A DNA stretch of 64,000 nucleotides from the NCBI RefSeq assembly GCF_016811075.1, contig NZ_JAFBGL010000007.1, positions 186,001-250,000 on the forward strand, in the 5' to 3' direction. The notes under the pieces are model-generated. The model saw only the letters and a program-made list of their open reading frames with translations, did not search any database and had not been told where the DNA came from. The translations under genes and the position numbers were made by a program. Shown piece after piece: positions 46,825 to 55,294 of this stretch (its first letter is position 1; every line of letters begins with the position of its first letter). This DNA is from Oceaniferula flava. Its GTDB lineage: Bacteria > Verrucomicrobiota > Verrucomicrobiia > Verrucomicrobiales > Akkermansiaceae.

Positions 46825-47496
46825 ATGAAACTAACTAAAAAACATATGAGCAAGGGCTTCACTCTGGTGGAGCTTCTCGTTGTGATTGCCATTATCGCGG
46901 CACTCGCAGCCATGGCGACTCCCGTCATCATGAAACAGAAGAAGAAAGCCGACATGACAACGGCTACCAACAACGCCAAGCAGATCTTCCTGCTGATGGT
47001 TGAGTTCGATGATGACTTCGGCGGATTCCCAAGTGACGACACCGCTGCTGCGGATGTCGACCTGAACGGCTACACCGGAACTTACTCTAACGACTACCTT
47101 GGCCAGTTCCTCGCAGGTGGCTACGTCCAGTCTGAAGAGATCTTCTACGCCAAATCCGGTTCCGTTTCTGACACCAACAAAAAGCCAGATAACGTTTACA
47201 ACACCAAAGGCAAGACCCTGGAAGCAGGTGAGTGTGGTTTCTCCTACGTGAAAGACCAGTCCACCAGCGGTAACTCCGGTATCCCAATCCTGATGGCTCC
47301 TATGGACAGCACCAGCAAGTTCAAGGAAGATCCATACGGTGGTAAGGCAGTTGTTCTTCGTATTGACGGTTCCGTGCAGACTCTGCGTCTGAGCAAAACC
47401 TTCGAAGCCAAGCTTCCTTCCGGTAACACTCTGTTCGACACCGGTGACGACTCTGTCTGGGGTGACGAAACTCCAGAGGTTATCAACGCTGAGTAA
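46825..47496 (+). CDS. Type II secretion pseudopilin-like protein
   Basis: 223 residues. A prepilin leader and N-methylation site are seen: MKLTKKHMSKG before FTLVELLVVIAIIAALAAMA, with cleavage after the Gly at 11. The hydrophobic helix is followed by a globular head with GKAVVLRIDGSVQTL near 165-180, similar to the H-X9-DG type of Planctomycete and Verrucomicrobia pseudopilins. There are no secretion or pilus genes beside it. Codon use shifts to favoured codons (GGT, AAC, TCC), suggesting high expression. The inverted repeat upstream and the terminator downstream frame a single-gene transcript. Confidence 0.88.
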   Translation: MKLTKKHMSKGFTLVELLVVIAIIAALAAMATPVIMKQKKKADMTTATNNAKQIFLLMVEFDDDFGGFPSDDTAAADVDLNGYTGTYSNDYLGQFLAGGYVQSEEIFYAKSGSVSDTNKKPDNVYNTKGKTLEAGECGFSYVKDQSTSGNSGIPILMAPMDSTSKFKEDPYGGKAVVLRIDGSVQTLRLSKTFEAKLPSGNTLFDTGDDSVWGDETPEVINAE

Positions 47497-47526
47497 GACT
47501 CTGACGTTCACCTAAACATTCAAGCA

Positions 47527-47557
47527 ACCGGAGAGGGCAACCTCTCCGGTTTTTTTG
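47527..47557 (+). terminator. Rho-independent terminator of the pseudopilin gene
   Basis: ACCGGAGAGG (47527-47536) pairs with CCTCTCCGGT (47541-47550) around loop GCAA, followed by a run of seven T. Confidence 0.93.
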
Positions 47558-47573
47558 TGTCCCGGACGCCAGC

Positions 47574-48095
47574 CTAAGCAGCGGAGATCCAGAACACATC
47601 GACGACGAACCAGACGATCATCATCACCCCGACGATGACTTTCACGATCAGACCGGCCACGGTGCCGAGCACGGAGCCGACGCCCGACACGGTCGATTCC
47701 CGAACCTCCTTCTTGGCAAAGGAAAACTCAAACAGCATCGCTCCGATCAGTGGTCCGAGAATCAGGCCGAAGGGCATGAAGAACATCCCCACAATCCCAC
47801 CAATCAGTGCGCCCGCAGCACCCCAGCGACTACCGCCGAACCAGCGTGTCCCCATCGCTCCACTGAGAAATTCGAGCACCTGGGACACAATCAGCAGCAA
47901 CGCAAGCACGGCAAAGGTCCACCACTCGACGCCGGAATCCTCACGCAGCATCAGCCAGTGGCCTACGGCAGCGAGGAAAATGATCAGATGCCCTGGCAAA
48001 AATGGCACCAAGGTCCCGATGAAGCCTGAAATCAGCAAGCAGACAGTGACGATCCAGGCGAGGCTGGAACCAATGATGGGGAGATAGTCGGCCAT
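47574..48095 (-). CDS. DUF456 membrane protein
   Basis: 173 residues with about four hydrophobic stretches: 13-30 (AWIVTVCLLISGFIGTL), 60-75, 90-120 (a Gly-rich GAAGALIGGIVGMFFMPFG segment), and a C-terminal helix (145-168). The GIVGMFFMPFGLILGPLIGA block is the DUF456 mark. Inner-membrane protein of unknown role. Divergent from the glutamate dehydrogenase gene. Confidence 0.82.
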   Translation of the reverse strand: MADYLPIIGSSLAWIVTVCLLISGFIGTLVPFLPGHLIIFLAAVGHWLMLREDSGVEWWTFAVLALLLIVSQVLEFLSGAMGTRWFGGSRWGAAGALIGGIVGMFFMPFGLILGPLIGAMLFEFSFAKKEVRESTVSGVGSVLGTVAGLIVKVIVGVMMIVWFVVDVFWISAA

Positions 48096-48208
48096 ATGCC
48101 CTTCTCTCTAACCTCTCCCCGCCATCTTGCAACTCCCCATCCCCGCGATGTGCATGGAGAATGGCAAAGCTAACTTGTCAAACCACCCACCCCCACCTAC
48201 ATAGAACT

Positions 48209-49471
48209 ATGCAAAATGACCTCATGGCCAACGATATCTTTCAAATGGCATCCACCCAGTTCGACCGCGCCGCCGACTACCTGGATCTCGACCAATCGGT
48301 TAGAGAACGATGCAAGTGGCCGAAGCGCCTGATCACCGTGACGGTGCCGGTGCAACGCGACAATGGCGACACCGAAGTCTTCTTTGGCTACCGGGTGCAA
48401 CACCACCTGTCACGTGGCCCGGTCAAGGGAGGTCTCCGCTTTCACCCGAACGTATCCATCGGTGAAGTTGCCGCCCTCGCCATGTGGATGAACTGGAAAT
48501 GCGCCCTCATGGGACTGCCCTACGGTGGCGGTAAAGGTGGCATCGCCTGTGATCCCAGATCGATGAGCACCCGCGAGCTGGAAAACATGACCCGCCGTTT
48601 CACCACCGAGATGCTGCCCTTCATTGGCCCGGAGACCGATGTCATGGCTCCGGACATGGGCACCAACGCCCAGACCATGGCCTGGATCACCGATGTCTAC
48701 TCCACCCATGCTGGCCACCTCGTTCCCAGCATCGTCACCGGCAAGCCGGTCGAATTGTTAGGGTCCGAGGGAAGAACGCAGGCCACAGGGCACGGCGTGG
48801 CATTCACGATTTCACGCGCATTTTACAAACTTGGCATTGAGGACACCAAGGCCACGGCCATCATCCAGGGCTTTGGCAACGTCGGTGCGCATGCTGCCTA
48901 CACCCTCGCACGCTACGGCGTCACCATCACCGGGATCTCAGACATTACCGGCGCGATTTGGAACCCGAAGGGCATTGATATCAATCAACTGACCGAACAT
49001 GTCGCCAAGACCCACGGCGTCAAAGATTTCCCTGGCGCGGATGCCATCGACCCGGAAGAAATGCTGACCCAGCCCTGCGATGCACTGGTGCCGGCCGCTC
49101 TCGAGCAGGTGATCCATGCCGACAATGCCGGCAAGCTGCAATGCCGCGTGCTGGCCGAAGCCGCCAACGGCCCCACCACGCCAGAGGCCGATACCATCCT
49201 CGAGGAACGCGGCGATATTTTCCTCATCCCCGATGTACTTTGCAACGCCGGCGGTGTCACCGTTTCTTACTTCGAGTGGGTGCAGAACCTGCAACACTAC
49301 CAGTGGAGCGAGCAGGAGGTGCTCAGTAAGCTGGAGACGATGTTAGAAAAAGCATTTGAAAATGTCATGCACTTCGCAGAGACCAATCAGATGTCTCACC
49401 GCGTCGCCGCGCTCGCCCTCGGTGTCCATGAAGTCGCCAAAGTCAAAGCGACCCGCGGTCTGTTCCCTTAA
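48209..49471 (+). CDS. gdhA: Glutamate dehydrogenase (Glu/Leu/Phe/Val family)
   Basis: 420 residues from the ATG at 48209 (a further Met sits five codons in). The block GPVKGGLRFHPNVSIGEVAALAMWMNWKCALMGLPYGGGKGG carries the catalytic Lys. The Rossmann domain has GFGNVGAHAAYTL. The C-terminal block with the Asn/Gly-rich stretch (DVLCNAGGVTVSYFEWVQN) is also typical. The size and motifs fit NAD- or NADP-dependent hexameric GDH. The enoyl reductase gene follows after 20 bases. Confidence 0.93.
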   Translation: MQNDLMANDIFQMASTQFDRAADYLDLDQSVRERCKWPKRLITVTVPVQRDNGDTEVFFGYRVQHHLSRGPVKGGLRFHPNVSIGEVAALAMWMNWKCALMGLPYGGGKGGIACDPRSMSTRELENMTRRFTTEMLPFIGPETDVMAPDMGTNAQTMAWITDVYSTHAGHLVPSIVTGKPVELLGSEGRTQATGHGVAFTISRAFYKLGIEDTKATAIIQGFGNVGAHAAYTLARYGVTITGISDITGAIWNPKGIDINQLTEHVAKTHGVKDFPGADAIDPEEMLTQPCDALVPAALEQVIHADNAGKLQCRVLAEAANGPTTPEADTILEERGDIFLIPDVLCNAGGVTVSYFEWVQNLQHYQWSEQEVLSKLETMLEKAFENVMHFAETNQMSHRVAALALGVHEVAKVKATRGLFP

Positions 49472-49491
49472 TCCATTTCCTACAACTTTCT

Positions 49492-50466
49492 ATGATCCGA
49501 TCCACCTACCAAAGCTTCGGCCGCGCCAACGATGTCATCGAGCTCGAGGAGCACATCCCCTACGCCCTCACCGATGGCCAGATCCGTGTCCGCATGGTCG
49601 CCGCGCCCATCAACCCCGCCGATATCAATTTCATCCAAGGGAACTACGGCATCCGTCCTGAATTACCGTGCACTCCTGGTATCGAAGGCGCAGGCGAGGT
49701 GTTAGAATCGCGCTCGGACCGATTTAGCGAAGGCGACAAAGTCATCTTCATTCGCGGTGTCGGATCCTGGTCCGAGGAGATGGTGTGCCCTGCTGAAAAT
49801 GCATTGAAGATCCCTGCCGAGACGCCCATGGATCAGGCCGCCATGCTCAAGGTGAATCCCCTCACCGCGTGGTCGATGCTTACCCAGTTCCGCAACCTTC
49901 CGAAAAATAGCTGGGTGATCCAGAATGCCGCGAACTCAGGTGTGGGCACTTGTGTAATCCAAATTGCCAAACTTCTTGGTCTGCGCACCATCAACTTGGT
50001 TCGCCGCAAAGAGCTGGTTGACGGACTGATGGACCTCGGCGCCGACCTTGTGTTGTTAGACAATGCCGAATCGATCGCCCACGTCAAGGAAGTCACCCAG
50101 GACGCACCTCCCGCCCTGGCTTTAAATGCCGTCGGCGGAGATAGCGCACTACGCCTAATGGACGCCCTCGGCGAGCGTGGCACCCACGTCACCTACGGAG
50201 CCATGAGCATGAAGAGTCTCAAGGTGCCTAACAAGTTCCTGATTTTCAAACGAATCGAGCTTCACGGCTACTGGATGTCGGAATGGATCAAGGAACAAGA
50301 GCCCGGCATGGTCGAGGGAGTTTATCAGCAGCTAGCGCAATGGATTGTGGAGGGAAAAATCGTCCAAGACATTGATAGTCGCTACCCATTGACCGATATC
50401 CAAAGCGCCCTTACACGCGCCCAAGAGAGTCGGCGTAACGGCAAGGTGCTGCTTGAAATGAGCTGA
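49492..50466 (+). CDS. MDR-family 2-enoyl thioester reductase (MECR/ETR1-like)
   Basis: 324 residues. A medium-chain dehydrogenase without structural zinc ligands. The substrate-side segment NPADINFIQGNYGIRPELPCTPGIEGAGEV and the cofactor segment QNAANSGVGTCVIQIAKLLGLRTINLVRR closely match the ETR1/MECR family, which reduces trans-2-enoyl thioesters with NADPH. It may act in fatty-acid synthesis, but quinone reductase activity is an alternative. Confidence 0.88.
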   Translation: MIRSTYQSFGRANDVIELEEHIPYALTDGQIRVRMVAAPINPADINFIQGNYGIRPELPCTPGIEGAGEVLESRSDRFSEGDKVIFIRGVGSWSEEMVCPAENALKIPAETPMDQAAMLKVNPLTAWSMLTQFRNLPKNSWVIQNAANSGVGTCVIQIAKLLGLRTINLVRRKELVDGLMDLGADLVLLDNAESIAHVKEVTQDAPPALALNAVGGDSALRLMDALGERGTHVTYGAMSMKSLKVPNKFLIFKRIELHGYWMSEWIKEQEPGMVEGVYQQLAQWIVEGKIVQDIDSRYPLTDIQSALTRAQESRRNGKVLLEMS

Positions 50467-50571
50467 TCTGTTAACCTTTATTCAGCTGGCGTTAATTATT
50501 CGTTAAGATTTTTTCTGAATAAATCCCGATGGCCAGGAGTCGAAGTATGCGAACACCAAAAACAACACGTT

Positions 50572-50919
50572 ATGAAAACAATACTCGCTACCCTCGCCAC
50601 TATCTTCGTAGGACTTGTCGCCCTACCGGAAAAAGTTGAAGCCCGTCCTGGTCACGGCCATACTGGAAGTAGTTACACCTACCGCAGCGGTCACAGCTCT
50701 TGCGGCTGCGCCACCTACACCCGTCGCGTCATCGTTTCCTACGATTGCCACCGCCGCCCAGTGTATCGCTACTACAGTGTGCCTGTTGTGCACAATTGTC
50801 GCAGTCATTATTCGCACCGCAGTCACAGCACACGTCACCACTATTCCCACCGTGGTCACAGTAGCCACCGCGGCATCACGATCAGAGGACCTCATGGCAG
50901 CGTCCGCATTTGCCGCTAA
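50572..50919 (+). CDS. Small exported His/Ser/Arg-rich protein
   Basis: 115 residues. A signal peptide (1-24, ending KVEA) is followed by GHGHTG, a Cys-containing centre (SSCGCATYTRR, YDCHRRP) and a repetitive tail of SHR/SHY units (about 78-100). A basic, His-rich secreted peptide could bind metals or polyanions; no family is recognised. The leader (ACCAAAAACAACACGTT) is A/C-rich with no Shine-Dalgarno. A terminator follows. Confidence 0.7.
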   Translation: MKTILATLATIFVGLVALPEKVEARPGHGHTGSSYTYRSGHSSCGCATYTRRVIVSYDCHRRPVYRYYSVPVVHNCRSHYSHRSHSTRHHYSHRGHSSHRGITIRGPHGSVRICR

Positions 50920-50948
50920 ATAAGCCTGAACTACATAATCACCCCATT

Positions 50949-50979
50949 AAGGAGGGCCCGCGTGGCTCTCCTTTTTTTT
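50949..50979 (+). terminator. Rho-independent terminator
   Basis: AAGGAGGGCC pairs with GGCTCTCCTT (one G-U pair), followed by a run of T, 29 bases after the His-rich gene. Confidence 0.88.
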
Positions 50980-51045
50980 GCATGCATCTTGGCATGGGCG
51001 TCGCTTAAGTGGGCGGAGAGAATTATCTAACCTTTCTTTTTGCCT

Positions 51046-52059
51046 ATGAAATTACGTCCACTCATCCATTTCCTATTCCTGCCACTGCTGCTTATTTCTC
51101 CGCTTCACGCCATGTCCACAGGGGACGAAGTCATGGCTGCGCTGAAAGAGAAGGTCGATGGCGAAGGCGACTTCGATGAAATCTACGATTCGGTGGACGA
51201 TCTTCCGATCAACGAGGTCAATGCGCTCTTTAAGAAAATCGACAAAATCTGGCCTCGTATGCGCGACTCCTGGATCTCCGACTTCAGCCGACTTGCCAAG
51301 GACTCCTCCAGCAAGTCATCCGATCAGAAAAAATACGTCCGCGAGCTGCGCGAGGAACTGGCCGCCATGAAAGATCTCGAAGACGGGCCGATGAAAACGG
51401 TGTTGAAAAAGCGCGGCATGCCGATCTTGAACGAACTGCGTAAGATCTTGCTCCCTAAAACTGCCGACGTGCTCGCCACCACCGATGCCGAAAATAAGAA
51501 GAAGCGCCGCACCCTGGTCGCCATCGCCGGCCTGCGTGACGCCCTGATCAAAGCCGCCATCATCCCCAGCACCACCAGCTCGATGGCCGAACTCAAGGAG
51601 GCCGAGCAGTCGGTGACCCGCTCAATCTCAGGACTCGACCGCAAAGGCCTCAAGGTCATGGAAAGCAACTTCAAGGTGGCAAAACGAAAGAAAGTCCCGG
51701 AAGCCGAGCGCATTGGTGTGGCTGATGCCAACCTCATGCGCCTGCTCGCCGGCTACACCGCCTTGGAGATCGATCCCAAACTCTGCGAGACCGGTCGCGA
51801 TCACTCGAAGGACATGGAGACGCACAACTTCTTCGCCCACATGTCACCAGTGAAAGGCAAACGCACACCAGGCGACCGCGCCAAGAATTTCGGCACCCGC
51901 GGCAATGGCGAAAACATCTACATGGGCAACGAAAGCCCACTGGCGGCGAACAAAGCCTGGTTTTACTCACCGGGCCACCACCGCAACTTGTTCCGCCCAA
52001 ATTGGAAGGTCATCGGCATGGGCCGACACAACCGCCACTGGACGCAAATGTTCTTCTAA
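51046..52059 (+). CDS. Exported CAP-domain (SCP/PR1-like) protein
   Basis: 337 residues. The ATG at 51046 is preferred to an upstream TTG at 51040. Signal peptide 1-22 (LFLPLLLISPLHA). A Lys/Glu-rich helical region runs from about 25 to 205. The C-terminal CAP domain (about 210-337) contains YTALEIDPKLCETGRDHSKDM, HNFFAHMSP, GTRGNGENI and GHHRNLFRPNWKVIG, the order expected of CAP proteins (HSxxM, HxxP, GENI, GHxxxxL). Secreted; molecular function unknown. Confidence 0.88.
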   Translation: MKLRPLIHFLFLPLLLISPLHAMSTGDEVMAALKEKVDGEGDFDEIYDSVDDLPINEVNALFKKIDKIWPRMRDSWISDFSRLAKDSSSKSSDQKKYVRELREELAAMKDLEDGPMKTVLKKRGMPILNELRKILLPKTADVLATTDAENKKKRRTLVAIAGLRDALIKAAIIPSTTSSMAELKEAEQSVTRSISGLDRKGLKVMESNFKVAKRKKVPEAERIGVADANLMRLLAGYTALEIDPKLCETGRDHSKDMETHNFFAHMSPVKGKRTPGDRAKNFGTRGNGENIYMGNESPLAANKAWFYSPGHHRNLFRPNWKVIGMGRHNRHWTQMFF

Positions 52060-52565
52060 GCCTGCTCTTCCAGGCGGCGTAGACGTTTTTCCTCCTTCTT
52101 CCGTTCACGGGCTTCGCGGAAGAAGCTCTGCAGCAGTGCCAGACATTCATCCTGCATCACCCCGACCTCGGTGTCGCAGCGGTGGTTCAGCGGCGGGTTG
52201 GATTCGAGCAAATTGATCCAGCCCCCGGCCGCGCCACCTTTGGGGTCGGGCAGACCGTAGACCACGCGATCGGGCCGACAGTGCACAATCGCGCCGGCGC
52301 ACATGGGGCAGGGCTCCTTGGTGACATAGAGAGTGCAGCCCTCCAGTCGCCAATCGCCGATGGCATTTTGCGCCGCCGTCAATGCCAGCATTTCGGCATG
52401 CGCCGTGGCATCCTTCAGCGTCTCGACCTGATTCCACGCCCGCGCGATGATTTTTTCGTCCTTCACGATCACCGCACCAATTGGCACTTCCTGTGCCGCA
52501 TAGGCCTTCCTGGCTTCGCGCAGCGCCTGCTGCATGAAAAAGCCATCGGTCTGAAAATCCACCAT
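52056..52565 (-). CDS. tadA: tRNA-specific adenosine deaminase
   Basis: 169 residues from the ATG at 52565; a TTG start at 52607 is possible but unlikely. Deaminates A34 of tRNA-Arg(ACG) to inosine. Zinc motifs HAEMLAL and PCPMCAG are present. The C-terminus carries a basic helix (REARERKKEEKRLRRLEEQ). Its stop overlaps the stop of the convergent CAP gene by 4 bases. Confidence 0.95.
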   Translation of the reverse strand: MVDFQTDGFFMQQALREARKAYAAQEVPIGAVIVKDEKIIARAWNQVETLKDATAHAEMLALTAAQNAIGDWRLEGCTLYVTKEPCPMCAGAIVHCRPDRVVYGLPDPKGGAAGGWINLLESNPPLNHRCDTEVGVMQDECLALLQSFFREARERKKEEKRLRRLEEQA

Positions 52566-52638
52566 TAAATCGTCGCTCACGTCAGTAATCTGACAATAAA
52601 ACTTCAAACTTCAAACCGAATACTTCAATCTCACTCGT

Positions 52639-53307
52639 ATGAAGAAATGGCTCCCCACCGATCGAATCATCGCCCCGTCCTTGCTCGCCGCCGATTTTGG
52701 TCGGGTCAAAGAAGAAACCACCCGTGCTATTCACTCGGGTGCCGACTGGATGCATCTCGATGTCATGGACGGACACTTCGTCGATAACATTTCCTTCGGT
52801 CCCGCCATCATTCAGGCTATCCATGATACCAATGACGTCTTCCTCGACGTGCACCTGATGATTTCCCGTCCCGATCACTTCCTCTCACGCTTTGTCGAAG
52901 CCGGAGCGGATATGATCACCGTGCACCTCGAAGCTGAACACGATGTGGCTGAAACCCTGAAACGCATCCGCGAAGCAGGCTGCAAGGCTGGTCTGGCGAT
53001 CAATCCCGCCACGCCATTCATCGATACCCTGCCTTATCTCGACCAAATCGACATGCTTCTGGTCATGACCGTCGTGCCCGGTTTCGGTGGGCAGTCGTTT
53101 ATGCATGAGATGATGGAGAAAGTGGAATCCGCTGCCAGCTATCGTGACGAGCACGGCCTGGCCTACCACATCGAAGTGGATGGCGGCGTGGATGCCAGCA
53201 CCGCTCCTGTCGCGGCCGCCGCCGGAGCCAATGTCTTTGTCGCCGGATCCTCCACCTTCAAAGCCCCAGACATGGCTGAAGCCATTTCCGTGATACGCCA
53301 GGCTTAG
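52639..53307 (+). CDS. rpe: Ribulose-phosphate 3-epimerase
   Basis: 222 residues, a TIM barrel. Interconverts ribulose-5-P and xylulose-5-P in the pentose phosphate pathway. Signatures: SLLAADFGRVKEE, WMHLDVMDGHFVDNISFGP, VDVHLMI-type metal-site His, VMTVVPGFGGQSFM and EVDGGVDASTAPVAAAAGANVFVAGSS. Divergent from tadA. Confidence 0.96.
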   Translation: MKKWLPTDRIIAPSLLAADFGRVKEETTRAIHSGADWMHLDVMDGHFVDNISFGPAIIQAIHDTNDVFLDVHLMISRPDHFLSRFVEAGADMITVHLEAEHDVAETLKRIREAGCKAGLAINPATPFIDTLPYLDQIDMLLVMTVVPGFGGQSFMHEMMEKVESAASYRDEHGLAYHIEVDGGVDASTAPVAAAAGANVFVAGSSTFKAPDMAEAISVIRQA

Positions 53308-53329
53308 CCGCGACGTATAGGTTTCTCAT

Positions 53330-55153
53330 ATGAAGTTGTCTCTGATTTTCACTGCTTCCATTCTCGGCACATCGCTACTGCCCGCAGCCACTCCCCCCAA
53401 AGACCTCGCCGCAAATCAAGCCGCTGAGGCCAGAAGCATCATCGAGTCGTGGCAGAAAGGTGAACCCACCGATGCCGAACGCATCCTGCACATCGTTTAC
53501 TGGACCCCGGCCGACCGCGAACCGGCACCGCAATATCGCGAGCGCCTGACCAGGGTAATGGAGTCGGTGCAGAAATTCTACGCGCAGGAAATGAACACCA
53601 TTGGCTTCGGTGCCCAGACGGTGAACCTCACCTATGAGGATGACAAGCTGCTGAAAATCCACCTCATCAAAGCCCCCAAACCTTACGCCGACTATGGCCC
53701 CGCAGATGGTCAACGCATCCGCAAGGAATGCCTGCCGACGCTGGAAAAAGCCGGCATCTATGCGGACCAGGAGACCGTTGTCATCTTCTGCAACATGTCG
53801 AACTGGGACTCTAAAAAGCTGCGCATGAGCCAGAACAGCCCGTATTACGCGGGTGGTGATCATCGACGAGGAACCGCCTGGCAGGTGGATTCCGCCCTGC
53901 TGGATTCCGATTTACTCGCTAAAAAATCCCCCATCATCCACGATGGCCAATACGGCAAGATCTCTGTTGGGAAATACAACTCGATCTTCGTTGGCGGTGT
54001 CGCTCACGAGCTGGGCCACGCACTTGGACTACCCCACAACTGCGAGCGTGCCGACGAGCGTGCAGCGCATGGCATCGCCCTGATGGGAAATGGCAACCGC
54101 ACCTTCGGGCGCGATCTTCGCGGCGAGGGCCAACCGTCTTTCCTCACCCTCGCCAGCGCCCTTCGCTGCGCCTCACACCCGATGTTCACCGGCTCGATCA
54201 AAGGCATGCACCTGCCGGGGAAAGCCCACCTGGAAGAGCTTCAATTCACTGCCAAAGACCGCGCCATCGCCATCAGTGGAAAAGTCGTAACCGCAGCTGA
54301 CAGCCCGCCGGTTCACGGTGTGATCGCCTACACCGATCCATCCGGCGGCAGCAACTACGATGCCACCACCGCCACTGCCGTGCCAGACAGCCACGGCCAC
54401 TTCACGCTCAATTGCACCGATCTCAAAGCGGGCAAATCCGCCTCGCTCCGACTGATCATTCTCTACGCCAATGGCGATGCCACCTCGCACATCGGTAGCC
54501 ACAGCCCCTACACCTACCCTTACACCGTGGGAAAAGACGGACAGCCGGATCTCAGCACCCTGCATCAGATCACACACTTCGCCGCGGTCAAACAAGCCAT
54601 GCAGCAGCGGAATCAGGCCGAGGTCACCCAGCAGCTCGAACGACTCAGCCGTGGCGAAGACCAGAAACTCGCCAAAATCGCCCAGCGCCTACTCGGGAAA
54701 CACCAGCGCCACAGCACGCCGGACAAGATCGCCCATGATCTCACCCATATCCCACTCGCCGATACCACCCCCACAGCAGCCAAGGTCGGCTATTTCCACC
54801 CCACCTACAATCGCCTCCCCAATGCCGATGTCCTGCTGAACTCGGGTAACCAGATCTACGAGCACGGAATCTACGCTCACGCCCCCGCCAGGCATACTTA
54901 CTCTCTCGATGGTCGATGGAAAAAGCTCACCGGAACCTGTGGTCTGGCCGCAGGCATGGGAGGCTCGGTGAAATTCTTCATCAAAGCCGATGGCAAGGTC
55001 GTCTGGCAGTCCAAAACCGTGAAAGCAGGCCAGAATCCTAAATTCTCCATCGATCTCAGTGGCGTGAAGCAAATTGAACTCATCACCGATGACAGTGGCG
55101 ATGGCACCGGGCAAGACTGGGGGCTCTGGCTCGAGCCGCTGCTATTGCGCTAA
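53330..55153 (+). CDS. Secreted metzincin-like metalloprotease with C-terminal NPCBM module
   Basis: 607 residues. Signal peptide 1-20. The zinc motif HELGHALGLPH (226-236) is the HExxHxxGxxH of metzincins, with a Met-turn candidate at M252 (IALMGNGN). The C-terminal about 125 residues (about 483-607, beginning VGYFHPTYNRLPNADVLLN and including YAHAPARHTYSLDG and LWLEPLLL) match the NPCBM carbohydrate-binding domain. This architecture resembles glycan-targeted proteases. It starts 22 bases after rpe. Confidence 0.87.
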   Translation: MKLSLIFTASILGTSLLPAATPPKDLAANQAAEARSIIESWQKGEPTDAERILHIVYWTPADREPAPQYRERLTRVMESVQKFYAQEMNTIGFGAQTVNLTYEDDKLLKIHLIKAPKPYADYGPADGQRIRKECLPTLEKAGIYADQETVVIFCNMSNWDSKKLRMSQNSPYYAGGDHRRGTAWQVDSALLDSDLLAKKSPIIHDGQYGKISVGKYNSIFVGGVAHELGHALGLPHNCERADERAAHGIALMGNGNRTFGRDLRGEGQPSFLTLASALRCASHPMFTGSIKGMHLPGKAHLEELQFTAKDRAIAISGKVVTAADSPPVHGVIAYTDPSGGSNYDATTATAVPDSHGHFTLNCTDLKAGKSASLRLIILYANGDATSHIGSHSPYTYPYTVGKDGQPDLSTLHQITHFAAVKQAMQQRNQAEVTQQLERLSRGEDQKLAKIAQRLLGKHQRHSTPDKIAHDLTHIPLADTTPTAAKVGYFHPTYNRLPNADVLLNSGNQIYEHGIYAHAPARHTYSLDGRWKKLTGTCGLAAGMGGSVKFFIKADGKVVWQSKTVKAGQNPKFSIDLSGVKQIELITDDSGDGTGQDWGLWLEPLLLR

Positions 55154-55213
55154 ACAAAACCCGGACAAGGGTCGTCATGAGATAGGTGATTTTTTATAAA
55201 AAACCACCAAACA

Positions 55214-55231
55214 GTTACATTAAGGTTACAT
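55214..55231 (+). promoter_or_regulatory. Tandem GTTACAT repeat, Pho-box-like
   Basis: GTTACAT occurs at 55214-55220 and 55225-55231, 11 bases apart with the 4-base spacer TAAG. This layout copies the Pho box (7-base repeats, 11-base period). No PhoB gene is visible; the call rests on layout alone. Confidence 0.35.
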
Positions 55232-55252
55232 TTGAAGAGCTTGAATATCAGG

Positions 55253-55269
55253 AATTATTGACAATAATT
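55253..55269. promoter_or_regulatory. 17-base palindrome overlapping a TTGACA
   Basis: AATTATTG-A-CAATAATT is a perfect palindrome 25 bases upstream of the PEP-CTERM start; TTGACA at 55258-55263 lies within it. It could be an operator covering a -35 box. Confidence 0.4.
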
Positions 55270-55294
55270 AACTTTTACATAATTGTGCGCCTGC

